Shown: piece after piece, positions 35,454-47,765 of the stretch
How positions within the stretch are numbered: the first letter of the stretch is position 1
How the letters are laid out: every line of letters begins with the position of its first letter
Source: Ipomoea triloba
Taxonomy: Eukaryota; Streptophyta; Magnoliopsida; Solanales; Convolvulaceae
Direction of reading: 5' to 3'
Assembly (NCBI RefSeq): GCF_003576645.1
Contig: NC_044916.1
Span: forward strand, 29,522,396 to 29,586,395
DNA: 64,000 nucleotides
The notes under the pieces: generated by a model
Told to the model about the DNA's origin: nothing
What the model saw: the letters and a program-made list of their open reading frames with translations, nothing else
Databases searched by the model: none
Position numbers and translations under genes: made by a program

Positions 35454-35913
35454 AGATTACTATTAATTTTTGTATCTACCGTTAACCTATTATGTATTTG
35501 TAGTTAATAAATTATTTGTCTAATACAATCAACATATTATGTATATATATGCAGTTAACATATAGTATATGTATGTGCATTTAACATATAGTATATGTAC
35601 GTGCAATTAACGTATTATGTCATTCGTACTTGCCATAAGTAATATGTTAATCGTAGTAAACAATATTTTATTAACTACAAAACTACTGAACATTTGTTTG
35701 GGACTAGAGTACAGGAACATTAAAAAAAAAAAAAAAATCACCAAAGGTAAATGCTCTCTATATATATCTCAAGGAGTGATGGCTAGTTTGTAAAGAGAGA
35801 ACAAAGTGAAGCATAGCATTAGTGATCTATCTGATTTGAAAGATCGAAATGGAATTCATATTGCTCTTCTTCGTCTTTCATCTCATCAGCACTTCTAATG
35901 GTATATGCCTGCC

Positions 35914-36141
35914 TTATTCTTTAATTTTTCTAGTTAGTTTTCTTAAGCTTTAAAAAAAATATTTTACTTTCTTTAATTTATACAATAATCTTTCAATTTT
36001 GTTTCTTTTAGTTTGCTGATAACAAGGATTATTCTTTAATTTTTCTAGTTAGTTTTCTTAAGCTTTGAAGAAAATATTTTACTTTCTTTAATTTATACAA
36101 TAATCTTTCAATGTTGTTTCTTTTAGTTTGCTGATAACAAG
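35914..36141 (+). repeat. 115-bp tandem duplication in intron 1 of PAE B
   Basis: 35914-36028 is repeated at 36029-36141 with a few differences. Both copies contain CTTTAATTTATACAATAATC and TTAGTTTGCTGATAACAAG. It does not touch an exon. Confidence 0.9.
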
Positions 36142-36723
36142 TATTTTTTTTTTTTTCAGGATTATATGTTAATCCAACACTAGTAGAGAGTGATACTAGA
36201 GCTGGTAATATTTATTCTATTCCTTATATATAGCTTAGGGTTCTAAACTTTAATTTCCATTGATTTATTATTTCATTAATTTTGTAATGTAGTAATAATA
36301 TATATATATATATATATATAAAATGATAATTGTTTCATATATATATATTCCTCTCAGTTTGTTTGACCGGGAAACCAGCATCATACTACTTTTTTCAAGG
36401 ATTTGACCAGGGAGTTAACAACTGGCTAGTATATCTTCCTGTAAGCTAAGTATATATTATATTAAACAAAAATAATTCAAATCAAACTTCTTTTTGAATT
36501 ATAAGACACAATCCATGAATGGTTTACTTGGATTTCATTTCAGGGAGGAGGATGGTGCGTCAATAATTTCATCGATTGCTTACCATATGCGGAGACTAGA
36601 AATATCACTGAAGATCCCAAGCCATACTTGTTTGATTATATTTTAAGCAACGAGAAAGACAAGAATGCTGGTATAAATTAAATATTAACTCCAAATAATT
36701 TAAGTATTAATTGTATTCGCTTT

Positions 36724-36734
<11 letters not shown>

Positions 36735-36786
<52 letters not shown>
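36735..36786. repeat. (TA)n microsatellite in PAE B intron 4
   Basis: Simple TA run just before exon 5. Confidence 0.9.
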
Positions 36787-36791
<5 letters not shown>

Positions 36792-38421
36792 TTTACTAAT
36801 ATATTTTTTATGAAAATTATAGCTTTCTTTAATTGGAACAAAGTTTTAATTACTTACTGTGACGGAGGATCCTTCACTGGAGACACCGAAACAGTTTACA
36901 ATGTAAGCCCTCAACATAAAATTTGTTAGTTACATTTTTATTTTAAATCATTTGAATTATAATTTTATGAGACACGGTTCCAAACCGATTATATTATATT
37001 TTAATTTTCATGGTGCAATTCATTGATTTGCAAACTAAGTAAATTATATACATATTTATGTTTGGTGATTATATTGTTGCAGGGCACCAACCTCTACTTT
37101 AGAGGGGAAAGAGTATTCAACGCGGTGATGCAAGAGTTGCTTCAAATTAAAAGGGGATGGGAATGGCCGAAAATGTAAGCTGCATTTCATATTATTTAAG
37201 GCAATCATATCTTTAACAACAAATTAAATTATACAAGCTAAGATATGTATTTGATCTTTAATAGATTATACTGGACATCCATCTAATCTATGAGGTGATA
37301 ATATTGTGGGTAGCTCTGCAGGAGGGATTGCAACTACTCTTCATTGTGATGCATTTCGTGAACTTATTCCCAATGCTTGTAGAGTAAAATGCTTATCAGA
37401 TGCTGCATATTTTTTCCCTTCGTAAGATTTCTATATATACATTCATGCATGTTCTCAATCCATCTCTTGTATGGACTTCAATCCATTCTACGTACTCTAC
37501 AAATAATAATTATATATATCAAACTTTGACATATATATGGTTTTTAAATTTGTGTATATATGTACGTAATTCCTTACAGGAGAAGGTTCAAAGATTGTGG
37601 AGACCTATTTATTCCATTACTTCCAAGGATTAATCGCACAACATGTATTACTCCATCCATCTAAATCTTTTAATTAATTTGTTTCACGTGCACCTTCAAC
37701 GTATATACAATTACAATTAAGGAAAACGTACGTTTATATTTGTCTTGTTCTTTTAATGTGTTGGAAGTACTAGATAAATGCTTATTTTAATTGCTTAATT
37801 GTGTAGCTCAGATCAAATCAGATTTGTTGTGGAGATTTCTATGCCTATAAACTAATCAAAAGCTTTTTTTTTTTTTTTAATTATATTTGGAGCAGGGATC
37901 AGTGAATTCATTACCAAAATCATGCACATCAAAATTATATATGTCCCTATTCGGTAATTATTTTTTCACTTTGCAAAAACTGAGAAGCACATACATTAAC
38001 TATATCTTAATTCTTAATTATGAAGATCAGATCAGAGTGCAGTTGCATCTCTCTCTATATATATATATAATTAATAGCATCAAAATATAATATAAATCAC
38101 AAGTGTATGTATGTATGTGAACTGGTGCAGTGTTTTTTCCCCGAAAATGTGCAACAAGACATCAAAACGCCTATCTTTTTCCTGATGTCTGCTTTTGATC
38201 AGGTTCAGGTTAGAATACAACATATAGTCTTCAATTCATAGTTCATGTATGTTGGTCTTACTTGCACTTGTATATATATTTCAATACTATATTTTTCAGG
38301 CAGAATTGACTTTTCCACAGCATGCAAATGCCCTCAAAACTTGCTTCCATTTCAAGAATTGTTCAACTGAGATGATCAAGGCCTTGCAAGGTTGGATTTG
38401 TTCACTAAATATTAATAATGA

Positions 38422-39976
38422 GGAATAAGGGTCAAATTAGCCACTGAACGTAACGCGATAGTGCAATCAGGCCACTGGACCTAAAAAACGTGCAATTACT
38501 CCACTCAACAGCACAAATGCCTCCAATTTCACCTGGTAACCGGTTCCAGCCCTTCTCTCCGACTGACCGCTGATCTGGCTCATTACGTGGCAATAGTAGG
38601 CAGCTTCAAATATTTTCCTTATTTTTTATTATTTCCAGTGTGTAAGTATTAAGTAACCACCGTTGATCTTCTTCTTCTTCATCGGATAACAACCGTTGAT
38701 CTTCTTCTTCTTCATCGGACTCATAGCCATATGGGATGCATCAATCGAACTCTCCCTCTCTGGACTTCCACCGTCCCTCTCCCAACTCAAATTCATCGCC
38801 GCCTCACTCACAACCGAGTAGGTCCCACAAGTCGCCGATGTGCCGACGGAGCAACACCTCAGACGCCGCCTCCCGCTGCGGTCACTGCTTCTCCCGGAGA
38901 CCGACCTGGATCTCTATCCCGTTTGTGACCGGATGCCCCAACCCCAACCCTCTTTTTCTACATCTTTCTTGCTTTGCATTTCTTTATCTTCTTTTCTCAA
39001 ATCCCCAGTTTCCATTTTCACTTTTCAACTCCAAAAGTCACTGTCTTTCTTAGAAAAGTTTTGACCCCTTTAGAGGGGGATTTTGATTGATTTTTTTTTT
39101 CTCTTAGGGCGTGAGTGAGTTTGCAAGAGGGAGGTTTTTAAAATGTAAGCTTTTTGTTAGAAATACCTACAATTTCCCACATGTTTCTTGGAGCTAAAAT
39201 GAATGGGCCGACCGGGTTTTCAGTTTCTGAAGTACCCATCAAGAATTTTCTAGGTAAGAGATGCATAATGCTCTGTTCTTTTGGAACTTTTGGTTATGTT
39301 TAATTGTACTTTCCTCTGCATTTTTGGGATGTTGTGATGATGATGATAATTCCAGTATGGTGTCTGTGTCTCTTGGTTTGACAGAACCAAGAATTGGGCA
39401 TCTAAAAATGGGGTTTTGCATTTGAGTTCTTGGAGAAGTATGGTGGTGATGATGTTGATGGGTTTGTTGCTGGTGTTAAGTATAATTTATGTTGATGTTG
39501 TTGGTGGAGAAGTTTATGTTTAGCGCTTTTGCTGTGAATTTGGGTAGCTCTGGGCGCAAGAAAATGGTTGATTTGGGAAATTGCAGACTGCATACTAGCA
39601 TGATGGTAATGAAGCAAACGGTTCTTTATGGTCTTTATCCTCCACTTGATGTTAATATGATTTTGAGTGAGGAAGCTTGCAAAGAGTAATGCATAAATTG
39701 AAGAAGAATATGGAGCTCTTAGGTTTCTGGAATGAAGAAGAGAAATAGAAGAAGAAAATATGGTAGTTTGTTTCTAACAGGCTGGAAGAAAAGGAAAACC
39801 AAGAAAAATAAAGAAAGAGATTAATATTGACATGTAATCATCCCGGTCAGCAATCAATCGGAAAGATTGGGAATGAACCGGCTGCGAGGTGAAATTGACC
39901 GCATTTGAGGCGTTGAGTGGAGTAATTGCACGTTTTTTTAGTTCAGTGGTCTAATTGCACTTCTGCGTTACGTTCC
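38422..39976. mobile_element. Mutator-like element (possible Pack-MULE) in PAE B intron 11
   Basis: The left terminus from 38447 (GAACGTAACGC, ACGTGCAATTACTCCACTCA) is inverted at the right end (39873-39976) over about 100 bp. The outer about 25 bp (GGAATAAGGGTCAAATTAG...) are present only on the left, so the right end is trimmed and no target duplication is visible. The interior has no transposase. At 38725-38935 it is GC-rich, with an open frame (MGCINRTLPLWTS and a Ser/Pro/Arg-rich sequence in the overlapping frame), and at 39530-39690 another (RKKMVDLGNCRLHTSMMV). These look like captured host gene pieces, source not recognised. Confidence 0.65.
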
Positions 39977-40272
39977 ATCTCGATCGATCTACGCAAACAT
40001 AAACTAAAACCCATTCTTAATTATACACATAGTTATGATATGAATGCTATTAATAATGTAGTGTGCTTTTGTTATTATTATTATCTCTTCTTCTTCTTCT
40101 TCTTTTTTTTCAGAATTGAGATTGGAATTGTTGAGTGTTTTGCCGAAACAAGACAATACTTCATCCAGAGGAATCTTGATAACATCTCCCACTGTTCATG
40201 AACAACTACCATATCTTTCTTGGAATTTTGACATGGTCGTGGATGGTAGTTATGAGGTATTAATTATATTAA

Positions 40273-40278
<6 letters not shown>

Positions 40279-40324
<46 letters not shown>
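40279..40324. repeat. (TA)n microsatellite in PAE B intron 12
   Basis: TA repeat between exons 12 and 13. Confidence 0.9.
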
Positions 40325-40328
<4 letters not shown>

Positions 40329-40468
40329 TTTATGTATAACTAAATTACTTTTTTTAATCTTTACAGACAATCTCAAAAATGTTCACTGACTGGTACTTTG
40401 ATGACAAAGTAGTTCAAGTGATTGACAAGTATCCGTGTCCTTACCATTGTTCTCTTGACAATAATTAA

Positions 40469-41892
40469 CAATGTATGTTAATTATGGTTGTGTGGTCACA
40501 TATGCATGCAGCTAAAGTACCAAGTCCCAAGTCTCATGCATTTATGAGTTGTTTTTATTTATATCAAGTATTTATTTTCTTGTTGTGGCCCAGTTACATA
40601 TATTATGAATTCATATCAAGTATTATCTTGTAATAATTTGATTACGGGTACGTAGTTTTCCAATCTTTATTACTTGAAATTATCATAAAATGTTGGTGGA
40701 TGATTATTCAAATTATTATATAATATAATAGGTTAAATTAAATAGAAAACAGCCTAATTGGTCTCGTATCTCTTTTGCTTCACTGGAAATATGAAATTCA
40801 ACCTTTAATTACGGTTAAAATCAAATTTTGAATTGAAATTCAAATTTTGGGAATAGAATTTGATAGCCTTAAAAGAATATTAACATTCGTAATTTAATCC
40901 AATATATATACAATAAACAATACGATTATATCATATCAAATACTGAATTAGCAAAAATCATGACACCATATAGAATAAAGCTATCTGTTTTTATTGTTTT
41001 ATAAGAAATGTAAAAATAAAAATAAAAATAATTTAAAGGGGTCGGTCATGACTCATGAGTTCGATAACAAGAAAAAATTACCGAACAAAGAAAATATGGA
41101 ACAATAATTGGCAAATTGTAACTATAAGTCCAACAAATTTCAATGTCATGTCTGTTGCAAATTATACCATGGACCAAGTCTACCTTGCATTGTAGACCGT
41201 GGTCCAAAATAACCTTTAGATTCTGTATCTATCTGTAGTCAAAATTAAAAAAAAAAAAAAAATGTTAGGCGTGGATAACCAACACCTAGGTGTCTGATTT
41301 AATTTTTATTTATTTTTTTTAATTAAATATTAAATTTGTTAACATGGAAGTATGGGAACCATGCACCTGTGGTACCATTTTAATTTACCAAAAGTCTTCC
41401 CTTTCAATAATACCATCTCTCAAGCAAAAAGCATTTTTTTTTTTGGACAAAGCAAAAAGCATTCTCATCGATCTCTCACTCTTCTCAGACTCCCACCCTC
41501 ACATCTCTCTCTGTTTTTCTTCTTTTAGCAAAGGTTGGGCACCCATCCTTCTCTGCCATTATTTATTAAGCTCTCAGTATTTTATAAAGCTCTATATATT
41601 TATTTTTTGACTGGTGAGGGCTTGATTAAAACATAAAGCATTCAATACATTGTATGGTAAGTACATGCAGTGCACTGATTGTCATGTGACAAATAAATTT
41701 CTCTTTCCATCCTAAAAAGCAATCTAGTCCTTTTTATATTCTATTCAATGCTAGTCATAACATACATACAAGATATTTCAATTGATGCATGCATGTATCC
41801 GAAACTTTATTAATAGCTAGCATGCTAGCTACTTTAATTTGTACGTAAAACCATCATATATCTTTCAAACCAAAGAAATTAAATTTAAAATA
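40469..41892. other. Intergenic between PAE B and Cys-rich gene B
   Basis: AT-rich. A fragment related to the MITE at 35208 lies at about 41155-41225 (ACCATGGACCAAGTCTACC and TGTAGACCGTGGTCC). 41390-41560 has a pyrimidine-rich run. No other gene is seen. Confidence 0.45.
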
Positions 41893-42213
41893 ATGTCAAA
41901 TTTCAATATACTTTGCTTTTTATTGGGATTGCTTATATGGAGCGAAACAATAAAACTTTCATCATGTGAATGTTCAAAACCGAAACCAACAAATGAATGC
42001 TGGAAACAAATTGTTAAAGCTGTTCAAGCAGATGGAAATAATGGACGTGAATTGTATGGATTTCCTCCTCATGAATGTTGTCCAGAGCTTAGAACATATG
42101 GAGTACATTGCTACTGGCTTTGGATTAATGTTGAGAACGGTCATTTTGGTGCTTATGATCCTGAATTAGTACTCTTCAATGGTTGGGATATCTGGAATGA
42201 TTGTCAATCTTAA
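41893..42213 (+). CDS. Small secreted cysteine-rich protein, copy B (intact)
   Basis: Single-exon frame of 106 residues, ATG 41893 to TAA 42213. This ATG is chosen because it starts directly before a hydrophobic signal peptide (NILCFLLGLLIW); an earlier in-frame non-ATG extension is not needed. The mature part has seven Cys: C25, C27, C36 (ECW), the pair C62-C63 (HECCPEL), C73 (HCYWLW) and C104 near the end. The CW...CC...C spacing is reminiscent of prolamin-like/ECA1 reproductive proteins, though one expected Cys seems absent, so this is tentative. It follows PAE B on the same strand by 1.4 kb, as its homologs follow PAE A and PAE C. A role in cell-cell signalling or the apoplast is inference only. 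Confidence 0.75.
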   Translation: MSNFNILCFLLGLLIWSETIKLSSCECSKPKPTNECWKQIVKAVQADGNNGRELYGFPPHECCPELRTYGVHCYWLWINVENGHFGAYDPELVLFNGWDIWNDCQS

Positions 42214-43111
42214 TTATATATATTAAGATTTATACTTTTATTTTTTTTTAAAAATATTTTTACACTCTATTTGCTTTTCATATCCTGCATTTTGTTGTTT
42301 TTACAATTTTCCATTTTTTGCTACCTAGCTAGGTGATTTCATGGAGTATTTACTACTTTTTTTTCCACACTAAATATCTATCATATATGTATATATATAT
42401 ATATATGTGCTGACTACTTCAAATTTAAAAATCTAATAGACAACTCGATCTCACATATGATTGTCTTTTTTTTTTTTGTTTTGTTTACAAAATTGCATAG
42501 TATTTTCTAATATCAATATTATGTAGTATGTATTTTAGTTTTTATTATGTTCTAGTTATGTTTCACGTATTTGAAAATTTAATTTAATATATATTCAATA
42601 TTAGTCTTGCTTCGATCGTCCTAATGAGATCTTTAAAATGGTATAATTTATATTTAATCATACAAACTTTAAATATAAGTATTTAACAAAATAATAAAAT
42701 TACATATAAAACAAATAAATGATACATTTGAAATTATGAAAAATAAGCAAGGACAAAAGCATCAATTTCATCCCCCTCTCACATTTGTCGCAGATGAACA
42801 GTAACACATGCACCATATGGCGCGACACTGTTCATCAACGCTAAATTATTTGGCATTTGGTGCTGCATTTGCTGTTGATTGGAGACCAAAGATTTGGTGG
42901 GATGGTGGAATGGCGTTGCTAATTGTCGTTTTGCCCATACGTTGGAGATGACCTTACACCAACTACTTGCACATTTACACATTTAACACTTGTAACTTGG
43001 TTTTCAAAAAAAAAAAAAAAANAAAAAAAAAAAAAAAACACTTGTAACTTGCACCAAAATTTAATTTATTTATGAAAATGTCACCGCGTTTTTTTAATTA
43101 CATTTGAATAT
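42214..43111. other. Intergenic, repeat-like
   Basis: 42775-42960 is a less AT-rich patch containing ATGGCGCGACACTGTTCATC. It vaguely resembles 23790-23830 (TTTGGCGCTGCAGTGTTCATC), so a dispersed element is likely. An A-run with one N (43022) lies at 43007-43038. Confidence 0.4.
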
Positions 43112-43535
43112 ATAGAGTTAGGATCATATGAGATCATTTGTTTAGGTAAGATCGTGAGATCAGATCTTGTAGTGCATCCATTTAATAATTTAATGGTCTA
43201 GATTGATTTAAGATGCTAAGTTGAAGTGTGTGCGAACGGTAATATAAAATGTGTGCGAATGGTGATTAAGTGTGTGTAGACGGTGATTAAATGTGTGCAA
43301 ATGGTGATTAAATGTGTGCGAACGGTGATTGATGTACAAGATTTGATCTCAAAAATTTTTAATGGTCTAGATTGACTAAGATTCCAAGTTGAAGTGTGTG
43401 CGAACGGTGGTTAAATGTGTGCGTACAAAGTGTGTGTGTCAATCAATCAAAACCATTAAAAAATATTACATGGATGCACAAGATGTGATCTCACTATCTT
43501 ACCTAAACAAGTGAGGTCTCACTGTAACCCTCCCC

Positions 43536-43537
<2 letters not shown>
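43112..43537. mobile_element. MITE with internal short tandem repeats
   Basis: The left end (GTTTAGGTAAGATCGTGAGA, then GTGCATCCATTTAAT) is inverted at the right end (TCTCACTATCTTACCTAAAC preceded by CATGGATGCACAAG). Between them GTGTGCGAACGGTGATTAA-type units repeat about six times. It is flanked by AT-rich DNA; the (AT)n tract with the 15-N gap at 43590-43604 begins directly to the right. Confidence 0.75.
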
Positions 43538-43539
<2 letters not shown>

Positions 43540-43589
<50 letters not shown>

Positions 43590-43604
43590 NNNNNNNNNNN
43601 NNNN

Positions 43605-43661
<57 letters not shown>
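43540..43661. repeat. Long (AT)n tract with 15-N gap
   Basis: AT dinucleotides on both sides of N 43590-43604. The true length is unknown. Confidence 0.95.
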
Positions 43662-43662
<1 letters not shown>

Positions 43663-43689
43663 CTAGTTTCACATGTTTAGAACATTGTA

Positions 43690-43976
43690 GAATACAATTT
43701 CAATATCATATCTACCAAGCATTCTCAGAATTCACCCAACACCAATGACAACCATTACCCCATGTGTAAAACCTTTGAACAACACTCATGAGAACAGTTT
43801 GGCGCTGAACGCTTTAATACTATCATTAATTCCATATGTTTGAACAATTCCAAGAATTAATTTCCAATAAAGATCGGTTGGTTCTTCTTTTGAACATCAC
43901 TTGATGAAAGTATTATTCTTCCCATTGATAGCAGCAATACCAATAAAAAGAAAATGCCATTATTAAAACTTTGCAT
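43690..43976 (-). pseudogene. Small secreted Cys-rich protein, copy C (broken)
   Basis: On minus, ATG 43976 begins MQSFNNGIFFLLVLLLSMG, clearly the signal peptide of copy A (MQSFNSNAIFFLLVLVLS). Downstream pieces of the mature domain are readable (KLILGIVQTYGIND, ECCSKVL, GCHWCWVN) but in different frames with stops. It lies 1.2 kb downstream of PAE C on the same strand, and the intervening DNA is also homologous to that after PAE A (ACCAATACATCTCGTATATT versus ATCAATACATCTTGTATGTT). Confidence 0.78.
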
Positions 43977-44418
43977 TATATTTCTAATATTCTTTATTTG
44001 GTGCGGACAATTCAAAAGCATGCAGGTGAATGGTTTCACAAATAAATGTCAAAGTGGTAATACTTGGGTGGGACTATTTCACGCGTCTCAATTCATTAAA
44101 CGGGTCAATTTTTTTTTACCGTTTCATGATTAATAAGTCAAATTATTAATCAAAGATTAGATCCCTCTCACGAATTGAGACCCGTGAGACGATCTCATAC
44201 AAGTTTTTTGCCAATGTCAAAATGTGCTATTAATAATGTTTTTGGCTGATACATGCACTAACCAATACATCTCGTATATTACGACAAGAGGAATTAATAC
44301 TATACAAACAGTATTTTCAAAAAAAAAATCATACAAACAGTATAATATTTAATGACTCACCGTACAAAGGTGCATTTTAAAATTAACAAAGTAAATTTAT
44401 AGTAAATATGTAAATTTA

Positions 44419-44601
44419 GGTACAAAAAATGTGCCAAAACTTTATTGTCCAGTGGCATCCGGTTGCACTCCCATATGGAAGGGGTGGGTTCGAGCCTCGG
44501 TGAAGCTTAAGTAGGTTGAAAAAGTAATTATGTAGTTATCATGAATAGATATTACATTGAAATAGAGTCAGCAGTGCTCGGGGAAAAGGTACACAAAATG
44601 T
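44419..44601 (+). mobile_element. tRNA-derived SINE with target duplication
   Basis: The body is about 44433-44587, with box A-like TTGTCCAGTGGC and a good box B (GGTTCGAGCC). The flanks GGTACAAAAAATGT (44419-44432) and GGTACACAAAATGT (44588-44601) differ by one base. It is related to the SINE at 4152. Confidence 0.82.
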
Positions 44602-45205
44602 TATGTCAATATATAGCTAGTTTTAATTTATATAATAAAATCTGTACTTTTATGTAAATGCACTTTTAGTTGTAAATAATTACAAAAGTAACAACGTAAA
44701 TTTAGAGTAAATATATACTAGCTGATATTATTTTACCTCTGTCATATTTAATATTCATTGGTCAAATCAACTCTTTCTTCCTTACTTTTATTTTTACTAT
44801 TTTTTTTACTTATTTTTAAATTTAATCTCCTTTACTTATTTTTTTTACTATTTTTAAATTTGATTTTTTGTGTTTAGTAGTACTTGTAATGTAGTATCTA
44901 AATATATAAATTTTATATACTAATAATAAATTAAATATTAATAAAAATTGAATTAAAAATAACTTCGATCAAGCCTATCGAACCAAACACATAAAATGAG
45001 AAGGAATGAGTATACTATATTTAATATTTATGATACTCACCATGGTTTTTAAGTGTGCAGCAGAAGCTTAGTCATCCTTTTAAATTAATAAATTTTTGTT
45101 GCTCAACTTCTGTAAACTACAACAATCTAAGTACATACAAACCATAGGATGTTGTGCATGATCGATCACACACTATACGTCATCCATGCATGCACAGTTA
45201 ATTAA

Positions 45206-47572
45206 TCAGGTGAGACTGTTATTTGGTACTGTTGAAAAATTTTTGGAATACGGATATGGATATTTATCAATTATATGAACGTCTCTATTGTCAAAGTACC
45301 AATCTCTAAATAATTTTGCAATTGTCTGTCAAAAAAAAAAAAAAAGAAGATATATATGTAGTGAAATATAATATATGATCAATTACAAAGGATAAATAAT
45401 TAGTTTAGGTTTATTATAATACCTCATTACTCCCTTCAATGACCATGTCTAAGTACCAGTTAGCAGATTGTATTTGTCCATGAGCCTTAGGGGAGGTGAT
45501 CAAGACCCCTTTTGATGAAGAATTCGATTGATTCGGCAATAGACTTAACAATTCTAGTCTTAGATCTGAAAAATATACATGCATATACATACATAAAACG
45601 CAAAACTACTTGATCATGATGTGTGTATAGTAGTTCCTAATATACATGTGTGAATGTATAGCAAGAATTACTTTTTTGTACTTAAATTAAGTAATGCCAA
45701 CCTTGTAAGACTTTATAAATCTCACTTGAACAAGCAGTTTCATTCACAATGCAATTTTGTATTGTTTCATTGTGTATAAAAGTTGATGACACCTGAAATA
45801 TATTAATTAAAGGAATAATAACAACATATGTAACCCACACTATGAATGGAAATGGAAGACAAATGAAATTAGATCATAAACAAATACATATACACAATGC
45901 ATATTAAACACACACAAATGGACGGCTTAATTTTCTTCTTCTTTTTTTTTTCTTTTTTTATTCCATATAACAAATGTCATATATCACATGGTGCATTTAG
46001 CATAAAATATTAATTATCATCTAACCTGAAAAATATCGAATGCAGACATCAAGAAAAAGATAGGAGTTTGGATGTCTTGCTGCACATTATGAGCAAAGAA
46101 GCACTGCATCCATGCACAAGTACGTTCACAATAATTAATATAAGTATATGATGTACATATACTTGTGATTCATATTAAAGCTGAAACAACTAAAATTAAG
46201 AATAACTAATTAAATAGTAATTACCATATGTGGACTTAATCTCGATGTGCAAGTTTTGGGTAATGACTTAGTAGATTCCTGATCCATTTAAACAAATTAA
46301 AGAAAATTAAGCTTTTCATTTGATTGTATAGTATAAATTAGTTTTTTTTTTTTTTTATGCCTGATGTGTAAAAATAGATGCTCAATATTAATAATCTATA
46401 TTAAAATTTTAGATTTATGTAGATTTTAGATATTTATATTATTGTATAATAGTAATAGGCTCTGTTTGAGACCCATAAACTAACTAGGGGCTCTAGCTGT
46501 CTCTACAAACTACTTGGATGGCTATCAAGTCCCCCCTCAGTTCTTTAATTAACACTTTCATTTCCTTTTCAGAAAAAAAAAAAAAAAAAAAAAAAAAAGA
46601 CTCTATTTGATAGAGCTTATACTTGTTTTAAATTACAAATAAATTATAAACTCTGTTTGATAAAACATAGAAAGCTTAAAATAATAGTTTATTTTAAAAC
46701 GCTATCCTAAGTAGGAATTCAAAATAAACTCATTGTTTTTTTTTTAAATTTTTTTTCCCTTTTTATCTTTAATGTATAAAAAAATAACGAAAAATGAACT
46801 TAAACAAAGGGTATAACGACCTTCACTCACACTTATTAGTTTTTAGATATCTTCACGAGAAATAAATTGTATATAAAACCAAATTAATTTTTTTTATTGA
46901 AAAATGTTGGTTATCCTTAATTTATCACTCACAACCCATTATAATCATTCCCTATGTAGTAAAATTCTAGACATTACTGATTATTTTTTTAAAAAAATTA
47001 ACTTTACTTAATGTCTAAAATTTTGCCACATCATAGAGTAGTTGGTTTGTGAGTAGTAAAATTAGGGGTGTGTAGCATCGTTAATTTTTATTTGCTATCT
47101 CCTAGTAAAGAACAAAACATATATATACCCACACCAATGCTTTTATATATAATTTCTTGAAGATGCAAACAAAGAAAAGAAGAGAAATACATGCAATGTG
47201 ATCAATCCTTGAAATGTTGTTGTAAAACTGTTGTTTTCATCATCGAATCTTTTCCTGTTAATTAGGAATTAAAATATACACAAATATCAAAAGTTATAAT
47301 CTTTTTTTTTTTTTGTCAAAATTTACTGGCTACAAGTAACCATATGATATATCAAACTAAAAATAATATATATATATAGAACTTTAATTATATATAAATA
47401 ATCTTACGAAGGAAAGAAATATCCAGAGTCTGACAAGCATTTTACTCGAGTAGTATGAGGGAACAAATCGTGAAATCCATCACAATAAAGTGTAGCCGCA
47501 ACCCCTCCCGCAGAACCACCAATCAAAAGTGCCTAAATAAAATAATAACAATAACAACAACAACAAAAATAA

Positions 47573-47612
<40 letters not shown>

Positions 47613-47713
47613 CCCGTGGCGGATCCACTGTGGGGCCACTGCTCCACCCATCCCTGTATATAGTAGCCCGTTCGTGTATATATATGTATAGTACATATTT
47701 ATATATATAAAGG

Positions 47714-47765
<52 letters not shown>

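Larger units (their letters stand above)
35849..40468 (+). pseudogene. PAE: Pectin acetylesterase, copy B (decayed, with MULE in intron 11)
   Basis: Homologous exons: 35849-35900, 36160-36204, 36358-36440, 36544-36670, 36823-36902, 37083-37174, about 37308-37421, 37580-37644, 37896-37953, 38131-38208, 38300-38390, 40114-40256, 40367-40468. Exons 1-5 and 10-13 keep length modulo 3. Four lesions are seen against copies A and C: exon 6 is 5 bp longer; exon 7 lacks its first codons (ALLF) and the acceptor; exon 8 is 1 bp longer; exon 9 is 4 bp longer. The shifts do not compensate. The nucleophile motif GSSAGG survives in exon 7. Intron 11 holds a 1.6-kb Mutator-like element. A signal peptide (ILLFFVFHLISTS) is still readable. 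Either it is a pseudogene or, less likely, several sequencing errors cluster here. Confidence 0.82.
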
